Assembly: GCA_034440615.1 (NCBI GenBank)
Contig: JAOTOM010004380.1
Location: 186,001 to 250,000 of the forward strand
From: Ashinkailepas kermadecensis
Lineage: Eukaryota > Arthropoda > Thecostraca > Neolepadidae
Length of the DNA stretch: 64,000 nucleotides
Direction: 5' to 3'
Shown: positions 1 through 52,075 of the stretch, piece after piece
How positions within the stretch are numbered: position 1 is the first letter of the stretch
Layout of the letters: each line of letters starts with the position of its first letter
Position numbers and translations under genes: made by a program
The notes under the pieces: model-generated
What the model saw: the letters and a program-made list of their open reading frames with translations, nothing else
Databases searched by the model: none
What the model was told of the DNA's origin: nothing

Positions 1-159
1 GCTCCTTCTGTTTCGGTATGGTCGCCTAAATTATTATTGTACTCCTGGTACAGGATTGCCCATTAGCTGAACAACACCGTCTTACCAGTTATGACATTTA
101 TACCGGAAAATGTATGATCTCCTGGTTGAATCTCAACCTTCTGGTAATCATGACTACTC
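1..159. other. papilin intron sequence, nothing recognised
   Basis: This is intron downstream of exon 23 in transcription. No exon, lagunin motif or repeat is visible before the minisatellite that starts near 160. Confidence 0.5.
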
Positions 160-490
160 TTAATCAGGTGTCCAAGTCGTCACTCACACTCCTGGCTGGG
201 ATCTTGGTCAGGCGTTCAAATCGCCACTCACCCTCCTGGATGGGACCCTGGTCAAGTGCCCCGGTCGTCACTCACCCTCTGGGCTGGATCCTGGTCAGGT
301 GTCCAGTTCGCCACTCACCCTACCGGCTGGGTCCTGGCCAGGTGTCCAGGTCGCTACTCATCCTCCTGCCTGTGTTCTGGTCAGGTATTCAGTTAGCCAC
401 TCACCCTCCTGGCTGTGTCCAGCTCACGCGTCCAGGTCACCACTCACCCTCACGGCTGGGTCCTGGTCGTGCGCCCAGGTAGCCACTCAC
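160..490. repeat. minisatellite made of exon 23 donor junction copies
   Basis: Seven diverged units of about 44 bp each contain 'cactcaccctcctggctggg' or a near variant. On the minus strand this is the end of exon 23 plus its splice donor (CCAGGAGG|GTGAGTGG). The real junction at 484-510 is the last unit. Confidence 0.85.
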
Positions 491-38788
<38,298 letters not shown>

Positions 38789-39224
38789 GTCTTGGAACTG
38801 GAACGTGCAGAGGCCGGGGCTATTGACGGCGGCGCACAGAGAGCACAGCTGACAGGCGAGGCGAGGCGAGGCGAGGCGTAGGCAAAGTGAGGCTGGCAGC
38901 GGAGAGGTTCACCAGTCAGTATGGACGCCGACAGGCGGCACAAACAACGGATTCCAGACGAGCGGACATTTCGGGTGGCAGCCGTTTCGGCTCGACACCG
39001 GAAGCCCAAAGCTGCATATCATGGCATGCTGTTCGTGTCCCAGTCATACGCACGTCGAGCACGCTATTATGGTGGCTCCAACTAGGACATTGGCCACTAT
39101 GCCTGCCCACGCTGGACACTGGCCATGCAGCAGACCCAAAACGTCTCACTGGTCAGCGAAAAGCACACCAATTCGCACTACTCGGCGGGCGGCAGGGGAA
39201 GACTGGAGGTGCAGTCAACAAAGT
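38789..39224. promoter_or_regulatory. papilin 5' flank, promoter not resolved
   Basis: Transcription start should lie here or to the right. The stretch has a 5-bp repeat 'ggcgaggcgaggcgaggcga' (38858-38880). I see no clear TATA box on the minus strand, and a further upstream non-coding exon is possible. Confidence 0.3.
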
Positions 39225-39420
39225 GTAGGTAGGTACTTCAGTTATTTTATGACGCATCCGACTGCTGGGCTATATAGCGTTGCTTCTGCTTGTTAATTGG
39301 GTTTGGACCGCATCGACCAGATTTGATCACTTAGCGCCGACTAGATAGCGTTGCCAACCTCTCACACCGGTTGGTAGCGGGTTGGCTCAGTAATCCCGAC
39401 GGCAGCTAACAAAGACCACA
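39225..39420 (-). mobile_element. diverged SINE core fragment
   Basis: 'tttatgacgcatccgactgc' and 'agcgttgccaacctctcaca' match the tail and core of the SINE copy at 63703-63877. It is interrupted by about 60 bp that seem to duplicate part of the core. Confidence 0.6.
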
Positions 39421-41213
39421 TTACAGTGCTTTAGCTGCAGTGGTGGGGAACGCTATCCCTGTCCCAGTTCCTGTATTCCATGTCGTGCAGAAATCGACAC
39501 AGTGTTAGTGTATTTCCATCGATGCACGATCGAATGTCGAATTTATATCAGGACGTTAAGATGATACGGTGCCGTATTGAGATGGGGCCTTCGGAGTCGA
39601 GTACAACGGCTCGAATTAGCCCAGAAGAAATGGTTTGGGGCAGTCCAATAGCTATCCAAATTTCAAAAGTTCACTAGATTTGCATAGATCACGTCAGTAT
39701 GTTGTCAGTTAGCTTAACGCAGACATCTCATCGATAAAATGTTGTTATATTTCGAAAAGAAGTTATTGTTTCGGGATATTTTTGTCCCAAAAATGGCCGT
39801 TTCGGGAAGAACAATTGCCATGTTTGCCCATGCGAAGCTCAGTCATCCAACACCAGCACATAGTTATTATTACTTTATATATATATATATATATATGTGT
39901 ATATATATATATATATATACTATATTTACTTATATATTATAATAGCATATACTATGCTATTATATGCTAGCATAGTATATCAAAGTATATACTATACTTA
40001 TAAATATTTACTATATTTACATATTTATATATACTTTATTATTATTATATTGTTATTACTTTTTGCTGGCCACTCCAGGCTATGTCGGCTGCAATTTATG
40101 ACAAATTATACTCACGCCCGTGAGTTGACCAAAATATGCCCGAGATACTTGGCCGGCAAACTTTCCAACGCCGCCCATGAATTCCTGATCTCCAACGTAC
40201 CCAGGTGTTTGTGTTCGTTAGTCTTCCATGTGGTCGAGACCTTTCAGAGTCGAGCAGCGTCTCAAACACACTATTTCCAGTTTCACTCAGAGATCTACAT
40301 TGATTGGTACATTGATATGTCACGAGATACCAATATGCATGTATCGGTACATTGATATATCACGAGATACCAATGGACATACATCGGTACATTGGCAACC
40401 AGCCACTTCAGTTTATTTTTTCAAGCCAAGCAGACCGCTTCGTAAATGACAATATTATTCCTTCAGTCGACATTACCGGATGTTCCAAACCGTCCGCTGC
40501 GGCAGCATGCTTCGGCGAGGTCATGCGCCGAGCAAGCATGCTGCACATTTGTGCAGGGGTATCGCATCGCATTCTGCTCGGCCACGCAAACATTGCACTG
40601 GCCGCGGCCGCCTTGCCCTCCACGGGCCGCCTGTGTCTGCCTGGCGGATCCTCTGTCACCGTGTGGGTGCAGAAATCCAACACGAGTCGGATGCCTGCGC
40701 GCGGTCGTGAGCCGTGCCCACGTGGGAGTGGACAGCTCTCTCTCTGTGGGTGAGCGAAACCGGGACGGAAACTCGCGTGGTTTCCCATCGACAACCGTGG
40801 ACGCTGGTGGTGACACGGACGAGTTCGATGGGGGCGGAGACATTTCCGCCGATGGCCGCACAGTCACGGTCGTGTCGCACGGCGGCCAGGCTTCCATCGC
40901 CGCCGCGGCGTCTGGCCGTGGGAGGGGGATAGCCGATCTGTCGCCAGCGATGATGTGATGTGGAGGAGCGTGGGCGGGCCGGGGTCCCACGCGTCGTCTG
41001 AGATCACCGATGGCGGTTGGGTGCCCGCCGGATAGTTTGAATACGAGGGCATTCGTTGTACGCTACCTCGCTTCGTCGGACATTCCAGTCGTATTTAATC
41101 CACCATTACGCGGAGGAAATATTGCCAGCCAAGCCGAATACGCAACGGACAAATGCATGTCTAGCGACTTGAAAATATTGGTACCTTCTTTAATATGAAT
41201 TTTCCGGGGACGA
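39421..41213. other. no gene recognised
   Basis: Contains a (TA)n and TATTTA-rich stretch (39875-40050), two and a half copies of a 44-bp repeat ('ggtacattgatatgtcacga', 40300-40395), and a GC-rich segment (40480-41000) whose minus-strand frame has a Cys-rich end. None can be assigned. Confidence 0.45.
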
Positions 41214-41368
41214 GTGGCCTAGGGGTAAGTTGCCCGTCTCACGATTGAAAGATTATGGGTTCGAGTCTCACCTGTCGCTATTGTTCGCCCACGACCAATC
41301 GGCGTGAGAGATTGGCGACGCTACATGACTCAACGGTCGACGTGTCGTAAAAACCAATAACCACCAAT
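41205..41368 (+). mobile_element. SINE family A copy
   Basis: GGGGACGAGTGGCCTAGGGG (box A), GGGTTCGAGTCTCACC (box B), core CGGCGTGAGAGATTGGCGAC, tail GTCGTAAAAACCAATAACC. It is the best preserved copy of the window. Confidence 0.88.
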
Positions 41369-44300
41369 ATGAATTTTGCACCCGGCCGAATATTGTTCTT
41401 TCCCAGTTCCGATAGCTTGTGGTGTCATCGCAGAGACCAACTTTGCTGGTTTGTTGTCCAGATGTGGCTCTTTGCTGCGGAACATTTTACGTTGGGCTGG
41501 CGTGCTTGTCGTAACATGTTTGTATCCTACAGTTTGTGTCGCAATAAGCCGGGTAGTATTGATATTTTACACGCCATGATTAATGTCACACATGACATCA
41601 CGTATCAATGCCTTCTCAGTTTTTCCCTCTTTTTGTGGTTCAAATACAGCGGCTTTAGGGCGTGGATGACATTCTATGCTGAAGGTTTGCGTGAGCACAG
41701 AGCGCAGCTCGTTCTCGGGCGGATGGCCGCTCGCCTCACGGGGACGTGGGCGTCGGCGTCACCAAACGGGGGGCGTCAATTTGACCTCCCTGTCAGATCG
41801 CCAACACAACGTCCCAGACAGCCGGGATAATACGAGAGTGTTGTGGCCGACGAGTTCCATCGAATGGTATTATTTTTTAAGCTTGAGTCCACTGCTTACG
41901 CTTAAGCTGACCTTCCAACTGGGGTTAATTGTCTCATATTCGATGAGTTCGGGCATATTGTATTCCAGAAGCTGACACCTGCCGTATATCCGGCTGAGCT
42001 TCCCAAAACATATTCTTCAGTTCATTGTGCATCGACTGACATCCCACATGTTGCATTTTGCTGCACAGACCAGGTCAGGTCAACATGCTGAGTATACACG
42101 TTTTCTGGCATGAGCCTTTGTGAAGCACTTTCACGAGTTTTGGGGGCTCCTAGCGACTGCGTTGTCAGATGTTATTCCAGATCACGTTCATCATTCTTCT
42201 AAACACGGACATGTCTCTCAAAGATTCCATGATGATCATATTCTTGCCATACTGAAGACCCAAATTTCCAAATTCTTAGTACTCTGGGATTAGTATGAAT
42301 GCTGAATTAGGATTCAGCGCCCGGAGATATCCCAAAGTGACTGAAGTACACGAAATGGGCATTCGAGGTCAGATAAGGTCAGTGGCCTTGGAAACATTAA
42401 ATGTATGTTGAAATGCATGCGACCTGACATGATTATGTCTGAAGCATGCAATAGCCGCCATCGGATTCCCTTCTGCGTAAATATCTGAATTATAGATAAA
42501 TGCTAGTGGCACTTCGAAAGACTGTACTTCCCAAAAACGATGACCTAAATTTGACCCCATCTAGCTCGGTGACCTTCGCCTATATTCAGATGAAATTAAC
42601 GTGAAAAGCGCGGCTCATCTATTTCCTATATATATATACACATCAAGATGCGAATTTGCGTCGCGCTGTGCGCCGCCATTTCCCGCTGTTTTCGTAAACG
42701 AGGGGGGTATTTCATCCATCCAACACCCAAGCGCGTATGTCCAGTGTCATAGCACACCACCCAACTTCATGCACAATCTCCGTAACTTGCAAAACATTAC
42801 ATTCTGACATGACATCCGGCGCGATTCGGGGACTCGCTACACCGGCGAAGACCATCCGCATAGCATGACGGTTCTCCGTGTGAACTACCGTTGCAGAGGC
42901 GCCCGGCCGCCGCCGTGGCGCCCGCAGCTGTCCAGCCAGTCTGGCCCCGTCGCGACGGCGGAAGCCGCTCCACGCGCAACACGTGTTGTTCCAGCACAGA
43001 CCAGGAGGAAGTGCCGCCGTGCGATACCACCGCGCTCGCTTCCGGTGCGCCGAGCAAAACCGGCCCACGTGATGGCGAGGTGGCATCGGAACTGTCCGGC
43101 CGCGCCGCATTTCATGGAAAATGTCGACAGCTTCGTCAAAGCGTGTGTGCGGCCGCGAGTTTGGGGCGGGCAGGTGGGTACTTGCACGTGGCAGCGACGA
43201 ACACGGTGGTATGCACGAGGGGCAATGCTAAGCTGATGAAAACGGCGTATCGGAAGCGATGTTAGACGTCGGGTAGAAGGCATGCTGCGAATTGCTGTCG
43301 GAAGCAGCGGAAGAATTACAAGTGTTCCATATGCGCCATCGGACACCGGTGTATATGCATGCTAACATGATAACAGAGGACATCTTACTGCACCGTGTTT
43401 CATCACAATGTTGCTGGAGGATCGGAACCGGTACGAGCAATGGTGCGATGCTAACTGCAATGCAGACCAGACATTTTCGAGGCGCCTTCCCGTGCCCCTC
43501 TCCCTCCCCATGAAATATTTCACGATAGGCTCTCGCCGAGGGCGGGGCGCCCCCGGCGAGAGAAGAGCACGAAAGTGCCGATGGCGCCAAGATCTGGATG
43601 ACACTCCGCCTGGCCAAATCCTGGCTCGCCACTGCCTACCCTCCCACGCCCATTTGGAGGCTGAGACATGCCACTGGCAAATCGTAAGGTAAACATGTCA
43701 TAACACTGCGAAGCGGCGTGCCGTCCGCCGGACGTTCCATGAGCCCACTTGGTTTCGGTGACGCTTGCCGTACATGCCGATCCGACTCAGAAGTCGGCGA
43801 AATCAAAGCCCATCGGACGACCTTACGGCCTTCGGGCGACAGCACTGGACTTCTGGCATGTGATGTCGAAGATTGGCGGTGGTGGCACAGCGAGGTCGAC
43901 AGTTGCTGAATAACTCGGAATATGGTATTGATGTGGGTATTTCAGTGTGATTTATCGTCTTCTAGTACCTTGCCTGTACATGCTTAACCTAGATGAACCC
44001 CTGTAGCTTCTATTAAACCTGAACACTATGGCTGTATGATTGTTTTCTCACAGCAACGTCTCCATGCATGCTTTGGGATCGGGTTGGGCAGGCCACACCG
44101 CTAAAAAGGACCGTGTCGAGGTGGTGTTACCGACGTCGCCCGCGTGGAGCATATACACGAGCGGTGGTCAAGGCATGTTCCGGGCTACGCCTGTGGTTGG
44201 AGCGTGTACTCGGTGGGCGGAGCATATACACGAGAGGTGCAGCCGGTAAAGGCCGTGTTCAGTGCTACGCCGGGGGCTGGAGCGTGTGCTCGGTGGGCGC

Positions 44301-46307
44301 ATGTCCAGGTGACGGTGCAGGACGCTGGCCACCGGTGTTGAGTGTGTATGCAGTGCGGGTGGCACCGTCGCAGCAGGCCCGCCAGTCGGCCCGTCACACT
44401 CTGCAAGACACACAAGCCGCGCCGCAGGAAACAACAAATCACCTGCCTACTCTCGAGAGAATCGCACAGCGCGCACAGCCGCAGTAATAGCCACCGTCGA
44501 TCGCCGACCTTCACCGTGACGTGACCGTGACGGCGAGGCAGAAGTCGGGCATCCACACAATATATATTAAACGGTCGCATAGGTGGGATGCGTATAAGTG
44601 CACTTGCCCCACCTGGGTAAATGCACATATCTGGAGAGTCTAATGGAAATGTGCTAAGGAATATAAGGCACACAATCTAAGCAACGTCAGCGGAAATTTG
44701 TACGCAACTTGGCCCAAATCCCAAACGTTTAACAACGAATGCCATGTCGAATGAAGAACGTACATCCTTCAAGTGATATCACACTTAATCGGTCGGATCG
44801 TATTACCTAATAAACTGGGGAAATGCATGGTTCACCTTCTACACACACACCTCTACCCCAGGTTTTCACATCGACTGCCTCGGTAAATGCCCACGCTCCA
44901 GAATCTACATTCGGACAGCTTGGCCTGATTAAGAAGCTCGATCACGTGACAAGTTACTGTACAAGACTGACGTCACTGACATGTCACCATGTCACTGACA
45001 CAGTCCGATAAGACCCGGATTGACCACGCGTCACCTGTATATGCTGACACACAGTCCGACCACGCCAAGCCCATCAGCTCTCGTACGACAAAGTCAGCGT
45101 GAAGCTGATGAGCCACAGTGAGACGATCACTGCGTTGATCAGCCAAGGGTTGTGGGCAGCCCCGGATCATCCCTGGATCTCCGAAGTGCAGTAGTGATCG
45201 ACCCCAGACCATACCTGGATCTCCCGGGTGGCAGGGGTGAGACAACTCCAGACCATACGCCAGGTTAGCTCAGTGGATAGTGCACTGGCCTACAAATGTC
45301 TCCCCTTCTTGGCACAACGGATTGAGTCGCTCCAAGCGCTCGCTACAAGCACCTCTGGTTGGGACGATCAGTTGACAACTGACCAGACAAGGTCGGGGAC
45401 ACAGGCACCAGGCGGCCTCGTCTCAAGGCACCGTGTCATCTCAAAACGACCATGTAGGTACTCTTGAACTCTCAGTCAGACTTGTGCTATACAACTGAAA
45501 ATTGCCGATCGGGAGGAGAATTCAGTGTCAATGCAACAAGCTTGCGCCTAGTGTGAACTCCGATTATTTGAAGCCTCCCCAACAACAATTCGATTTATTG
45601 TCTTAGCTGAACCGCCAGGTGGCATAGGTGACAGAGCCCCAGACCATCACCGTATGTCACAGGTGGCAGGGGTGGGGGAGGCCCCAGGCCATCCCTGGAT
45701 ATCCCAGGTAGCAGGGGTGGACGGCGACCGTCGGATCTCTTGTCCATCGCTGGATCCGCCAGACGACGCGAGTGGGCGTGACCATTGGACTTCCTGTCTG
45801 CCGCTCCCCGTGTCGACAGAGCAAACAGTCGACTGCAATGAAGCCACCCGGCGTGTTTGTCCACCGTCTGACTGTGCCGTGGCGGTCTTGGCTTCAGAGG
45901 AGGGGAGCGGTCAGCACATCAGGGGGGGAGGTTGACACCTGGGGAGGGAAGGCTGGTGGAAGGGAAGCTACTCCCCTGTGCCGTATAACAAGGGGAAGGT
46001 GAAGATCAGCGCACCAGGGAGGGCCAAGTCAGGGCTGATGTGGTATGCAGGGGGGAAGGCGCGGTGGTTTGCCGCCGCTGGAGGGTACGGACAAAAGCCA
46101 GCGCCGAAGGTTCACTTGAATTACTCGAAATGGTAAAAACGAGTACTAAGTCAGCATTTTCCTGGCGTTCAATAAAGGAACCTCATGTCGACAAACACAG
46201 TTTTAGTTATTTTTTCCTACCCTTCATTCTGGCCCATCGAAAATAAATTACATTGAATTGTAATTATTGTAAATTGCCAGCACGAACTTCCTGTGAATCC
46301 ATGGATC
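41369..46307. other. no gene recognised
   Basis: Unassigned. Noted inside: GC-rich patches at 42860-43200 and 44040-44500; an 85-bp partial duplication at 44145-44310 ('gcatatacacgag...gtgtactcggtgggc'); two diverged copies of 'gggtggcaggggtgag' flanked by 'cagaccatac' (45180-45260 and 45610-45720); and a tRNA-like box A 'gttagctcagtggatag' at 45263. A 45-bp stretch at 43983-44032 resembles 63210-63257 and may be the 3' end of a dispersed repeat. Confidence 0.4.
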
Positions 46308-46472
46308 AGTTGGTTGGTTGGTTGGTTATTGGTTTTACGACACGTCGACCGTTGAGCCATATAGCATCTCTCACGCCGATTGGTCGCGGGCGAAGAGTAG
46401 CGACAGGTGAGACTCGAACCCACAATCTTTCGATTGTGAGACGAGCATCTTACCCCTAGACCACTCTTCCCC
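46308..46472 (-). mobile_element. SINE family A copy
   Basis: Minus-strand copy with tRNA-like head (GGGGAAGAGTGGTCTAGGGG), box B and a tail expanded as CCAACCAACCAACCAAC. A short deletion in the core removes part of GGCGACGCTACATG. Confidence 0.87.
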
Positions 46473-46884
46473 TCCATGGATCAGTGATAGGGACACATTG
46501 TTATAGGCTGATCACTAGCGATGCATTTTCACGATCCACATATGGAACACGAAGCTCAGAACAAGCTGCATAAACGTTACATAAGAAAGGCGAATAAGGA
46601 GGCTATAGCTTTACATTAAATAAGGTAATGTAGTAGCTTTATCACTTATGAATATATTTACTGATTTCAGCAGTAGCAAAATTTGGGAAATATGCGCAAT
46701 GATGCATGTTGATTGCTTGCAAGATATTTAAATCTATAGCCGAACAACAATACCATCTCGTTATGCCGTAACTTATCTCCCTCTCCATCTCTCATGAATA
46801 CAAATGGAATGGTGCGACTCAGACATGGAAAACAAGCATTCGTGACCATTACCCTTTGCTGTGAAACCCATGGGAGGCGCCAGA

Positions 46885-48257
46885 CCTTGCAGAACTAGTC
46901 GCCATACTCACTTGCCTCCAACACATCACTGCGCAACACATCACTACCCCTACTATAATATGCACTGACTCACGATCCTCCGTGGACGCCCTCGCGGCAC
47001 TACACAATACCACGCATCCCACGCTCCACGCCATCCGACACCTCTACAATGACAACCACGCACACCTTCAGCTCACCCTGCTCTGGATCCATGGACAGGG
47101 GTATCCCGGGAAACGAAAGGGTCTCGCCCGCGCGGCGATCGACCTCCCCGCTAACAATGGAGCTCCGGTGCCCCCCGGAGATCTTCTATCCCTCACAAAT
47201 AATGTATTTAAACAATTTATTCAGGACTACTGGTCACACAACACACCTACACGATATCAAGCCCACACTCTCCAGCTGGCCCTCCTCCAACCAGCACACT
47301 CGTCTGAACGAGGTGACATTCGCCAGACTTCGCCTCGGACACCCCAAATTGACACGATTATATTTTTCATCGACCACACCGCCTTCCACTTTGTAGCACA
47401 TGTCACGTACGCCTTACTGTCACCCATATCTTACTTAACTGTCCAGCATATGCTCCTCACCGTCGCGATATCATCCAGTATTTCACCAACATCCATTCAC
47501 AACTTTCGCTTCCAGCTCTCCTCAGGAATGAGCACCCGGCACTCCTCGAGTTACTTTTCCGCTTTCTACAAGACACCAAACTCTCCGAACTGATCTAAAG
47601 CTTCCGTTGCATTTACCTGATCTAAGCATGTATGATGTGAAATTAAAAGTTATATGACACGCGCTACACCCCTCACTGGCTGTATGACTCCGCTCCACAA
47701 CTCTTCCTCTCAGACGTCGCAAAACACATCCATATAGGTTATCTCACACTAGGTAGACAGGAACCGATCCAATTTGGCTAAAACGGACGGATTTCCTTTT
47801 AAATTGCGCTTGGTTTTTACCTACGGGTTGTCCAAGCAGCTTGGTTTTTCCCTTTTTAGGGGTTTCCAAGCTTTAACTTAACATACACCGACACATACAA
47901 GGTCGGGCCTGAATCCCACGACTCGCTCTGGGTGACAGGCCTCTGCTTCGCTTCGCTTCAGGTCTCAGGTGGGCAGTGGAGTCTCTCCGTAGGCTGTGAA
48001 GCTGTCCACCCTCCAAATGTCCTTCCATTGTTATGATTGTATGTATGTATGTATGTATGTATGTCTGAACATGTACCCGTTTACCATATATGTATCGTCC
48101 CTCTACGCCATGTTCCTTGTTTGACGGCGTCTCTCCTCTCTTGCCTAATTGATATAACCGGATGTCACATAAGCCGGATTAACGTAATTCCTTCTTTAAC
48201 GTAACAATCTCTAGCAGATGGCACTTTGCCCCAGCTAAAGATTTAGGGGGAAAAAAG
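46885..48257 (+). mobile_element. I-group-like LINE remnant with RNase H domain
   Basis: 5'-truncated. It begins in an RNase H domain (ICTDSRSSVDALAALHN, then HLQLTLLWI and GIPGNERV in shifted frames) and continues to VTFARLRLGH and a Cys-rich finger-like CHVRLTVTHILLNCP. A stop follows at 47597. The 3' UTR (47600-48257) has a (GTAT)n run and matches the 290-bp insertion at 52398-52687. RNase H plus this C-terminal finger is typical of I, LOA or R1-related LINEs. Confidence 0.75.
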
Positions 48258-51200
48258 TACAGGTTCACCTCCACATGGTTCTGTCGCGAATACGGTTCAC
48301 CGGAAAACTGTGCACCACAACGCACCGCCGTATGGCACAACTGATGATGCCTTCTTTACCGAGCTCTTGGTGATACTTCGGTCAGGTCACATCAGGTAAA
48401 TGAGGTATGACGTCATTGGAGGGAACATGCGTGGTGCCTTTTGAAAACTTGTCGAAATATCGATTTTCCTTTATACATGCAGCTACTGTGCTGGGATTGC
48501 CTGCATTTGTTTTTAAATGATTGCAGTCCATGTCGCATTTTCGGTGACGTCCCTATCGTGAAGGGAGGCCACTGAGCCCGATTGATCTTGTAAGACTCAC
48601 TATTTTAATTGCGCTGTGATATTCTATAGACTGTTTAAATTCAGTAGCTATGTTTATATATTTATAACTTAAACTTCGCTCTTTATTATCCAGTAACCTA
48701 CCAGAAATGCTTATAGATTCCTAAGGACCCAAGCTGTATTTTGACGTTTGGATTGTGGCTCTACCCCAGGGGCGCTAGTCAGGGCTTTCTTAAGGCCGCC
48801 GAAAGGAAACATTTTGACGAGGCCACTTTGGGCGCGAGCAGCGCGCTTAAAATTTTTGATTTGGTTTGGTTAGGCCCAATAATTTCCCGAAATTTATAAT
48901 TTAATCCAAATTTGCTTTCATAAAAGATATTTAAACTTAAAAATACACTGGGCGCATGGTGATGCATGTACAGAATGAACCCAACACTGGCATTGGCAAT
49001 ATAAATACTTTTCAGCAGCCCCCACCGGCAGGGTTGGATAAATATGTTGTTTCGAGATTTTTGGCATCCAAAACATTATCCTCCTCTGGAAATTATGTTT
49101 TCCTTTTCTCCATTGCAGCTTGAATAGTGCAGTTTGACAATGGACAAAGGATAAAGAGCTCGGGATTCACTGTAAAATGCGAACCAGCCTATGACTACAT
49201 GACTACATGACCCCGTGACCGATGCATATGGCCTTCACGATAAGTTTGGTCTAGAAATTTGCAATGAGTACGATTCAGTAGAATATATTGCAACTGTCGA
49301 AATTGCTGATGCTTGAAGAAAAATATGATCTCCTTATTTGAATAACCCAAAAATATCCTCTCCATAATTGATTATCCCAGAAAATTTATCTTCACATCCC
49401 GACCTACAAAGTACAAATCCAACCTTGTCCACCGTTGACCACGAGCATTGTGCAACGCAAAGCTTTCGATACAAAGAGCACGCAATGCGAATACCTGCTG
49501 ACGAACCCTCCGTTTGAAGCCACTCGAATTATTTCCAACATGGCGTTCACAGCCTTCTGCCAGGAAGCGAGTCGCATAGCAACGATTTCCGACGGGGTTA
49601 AAGGTGAGCCGCGGGGACTGGTTCCGCCGTGCCCTCGGGCGTTTCCGCGAGCGAGCATGGCCGGACGCCGACGGCAGATGGCAGTGGAGAGGCGGTATGT
49701 GATGCAGGTCAGTTTGTTGCTTGCGGAACGGTTGGCGATAGTGCGGTTTGAATAGTGCGGTTTGAATAGTGCGGTTTGAAGGCTGATACGTGACATCCGA
49801 GTCGTGCGTCTGCGCCTGGGTTTTTGCCGATTGAGGAGTGCAAGGAGTGATCAGTGACCAGTGAAACGCGCTTCTGAATGAAATGAGTGGCACACGAGGT
49901 GTGCGAACAGCTGTTGATCTCCTCCGTGCGCCCGGTGTTGCTCCGCAGACACCGTCAGGATGTGCGCCGGTCTCGTCCTCGCCGTAAGATCACAGCCGGT
50001 GACGTACCGCTTTTAATCTCAGTTTGTAGTGCATGTCCGGACTCCTTCGCCTGGATCCTGTGTGCCTTCTTCAGATTACCTGTGAAATGCTTCCGTTGTG
50101 ACAGTGGTCAACCGTTGTCATCATGCGTGTTCGGCTGCCGAGTGCCGACGCTCCGGCACTTCGGGTGGAAGATGGGCACAGGGTCACCTTTCCGGTTCTC
50201 AAACTATGCTGCCCTCTTAGCCGGAAAAGGGTGTCGTACTTAAGCTTGCGACGGCCTAACAGACACAAGCTTAGACAGCAGCTTGGCGTTGCCAGGAACT
50301 TGTTTCCTGTCGTTTGGAAGAAGAATAAAAAACTTGGAAGAAGAATCTATTTTAACACTAACTATTCGGATCGAGATAGCCTCTGAGTGCAATTGGTGCT
50401 ATACAAACGGTGAAGTATGTCTAGGCTTCGATCAGCTTCTTGATTTGTGCCGGTTATTTCTTCATTGACGGTCGTTTTGGAGCTACTGCCGGGACTTCTT
50501 CTGGATTCGGCAATCTATGCACCAAAGATTTTCCAACTTCTTGAGGGAATCCCTATTTAGTGAGATGGATCTGTCTGACACGGCGGGGTCCCTAGAACTG
50601 CCAAGAAAGCCTATAGGACTGTCGAATATACATCGAAGATAGCGAGACCGTTATGTTATTTTAAGAAAGTCATGCAGTAGCCAATTTTAGTAATTGTCAT
50701 TGTGCGAGCTTCTGAGAGATCGAGCCGCCTGCGGAACTTTCCCAGTCAGGGGCGGACGTACATTAAGTAGTGCAGTGGGAATTAAAGCACGGCCAGATGT
50801 TTTACCTCTGAAAACATGCCTGTGCTCCAGGTTCTAGGTGCATAGGATCAGCTTCACATGTATTTAGACACATCTGCAGAACGGATGCGTGTGACCTTGA
50901 CCGGTTTTGGTGCAACATATCTCCCCCTTCCCGCCTTGGGAAAAGCCTAATTTATCCCTTCCAGTTACGTAGCTTCTTCTCCAGATGTTTTAGGAACAGT
51001 TTGGATTACCTCACAGAGTTCGTCGTATTTTTAATCCAACCATTTCTTTTCTTATTTGATCTACTCGCTTTTCATGTAGGTATGCCATCCGAATGTGTCG
51101 GTAATAACATATTTCCCATGATTTATCACCAGGGGGGTGGAACGAGTGGAGAAACGGGCTGCTCTCCCCTTTTTAAATGACGGTAGGTAGTCACCTCATT

Positions 51201-52013
51201 GCCAAGGGGCCCGCACTGGGAAGGTAGGCCTAAAGGCCTAAAGGAGGCCCGTTGAATTGAAGGCGGCCCATGGGCCGTACAGGCCCTCATATATAGGGTT
51301 CATAGCAAGCTCCTGTAAGCTATCATGTGACTATAGGCCCTGGCATTACAGTAGAACGCACTGGACTGGACAACAGGAAGCCTCCCTGGGATTACCAGGG
51401 CCCTCAGATTACTGAAGGTGACCTTTGAATCGCAGGCCATCTGGGATTACAGGAGGCCCCACTGTAACTGCAAGGGCCTCCTGGCCTAATAGGACATCCC
51501 ACTGGGATTGCAGGAAGCCTCTGCACCCCCTGGTGGAAGGCCTGCCCCCTGGTGGAAGCCCCCTAGTAGGAGGCTCTGTCCCTTGTGAAAGACTGGTGGG
51601 AGGCTCCCCAAGGAAGAACAATAATTGTGAGGATAATTTTCAACAACAACACGTGAGGATAATTTTCTCATGATTAACACCTTCAGACACCGAACGCCAA
51701 AATTACGATTAGCTTTCCAAAATGTAGGATTCACATTGTGCATCGTTATATTATGCATGGAAATCGGCCAACGACAAATCAACTTGAGTGAAGCAAAGAC
51801 AGGCAACAAGCACTCAATAGCAAACAACGTTTGAGCTCCCGGAGCGGGAGCTCAAAATTAACAAATCAAAGCTCCCGTACGCCAATTTCAGACGAGACAC
51901 GCGGAGTGCAGGTGCGCGGCGGGATAGCCGCACTGACCCGACTGCGCTGCCAGCGTCTCACTCAGTCTGACACAACGGTAACGGAGGCGCACACCCACGG
52001 CCCGGCCACGGTG
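48258..52013. other. no gene recognised
   Basis: Unassigned. A GC-rich piece at 49600-49690 encodes MAGRRRQMAVERRYVMQ followed by a donor-like CAG|GTCAGT, and 'aatagtgcggtttg' is repeated three times just after. Open frames at 49887-50386 are Arg/Leu/Cys-rich but not recognised. The sequence at 51200-51600 is rich in 'aggccc' like a decayed satellite. Confidence 0.4.
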
Positions 52014-52041
52014 ACGTGACGTGACGTGACGTGACGTGACG
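52014..52041. repeat. (TGACG)n short repeat
   Basis: Five copies of 'tgacg' next to the CpG-rich direct repeat. Confidence 0.85.
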
Positions 52042-52075
52042 TCTGCCGCCGGGTCACTCCGCACATACCTCCCAG

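Noticed and set aside
44185..44673. Possible thrombospondin repeat on the minus strand
   Set aside because: Cys and Trp occur (CALCDSLESRQVICC), but spacing does not match a TSR and the frame is not linked to papilin, whose N-terminus is already accounted for.
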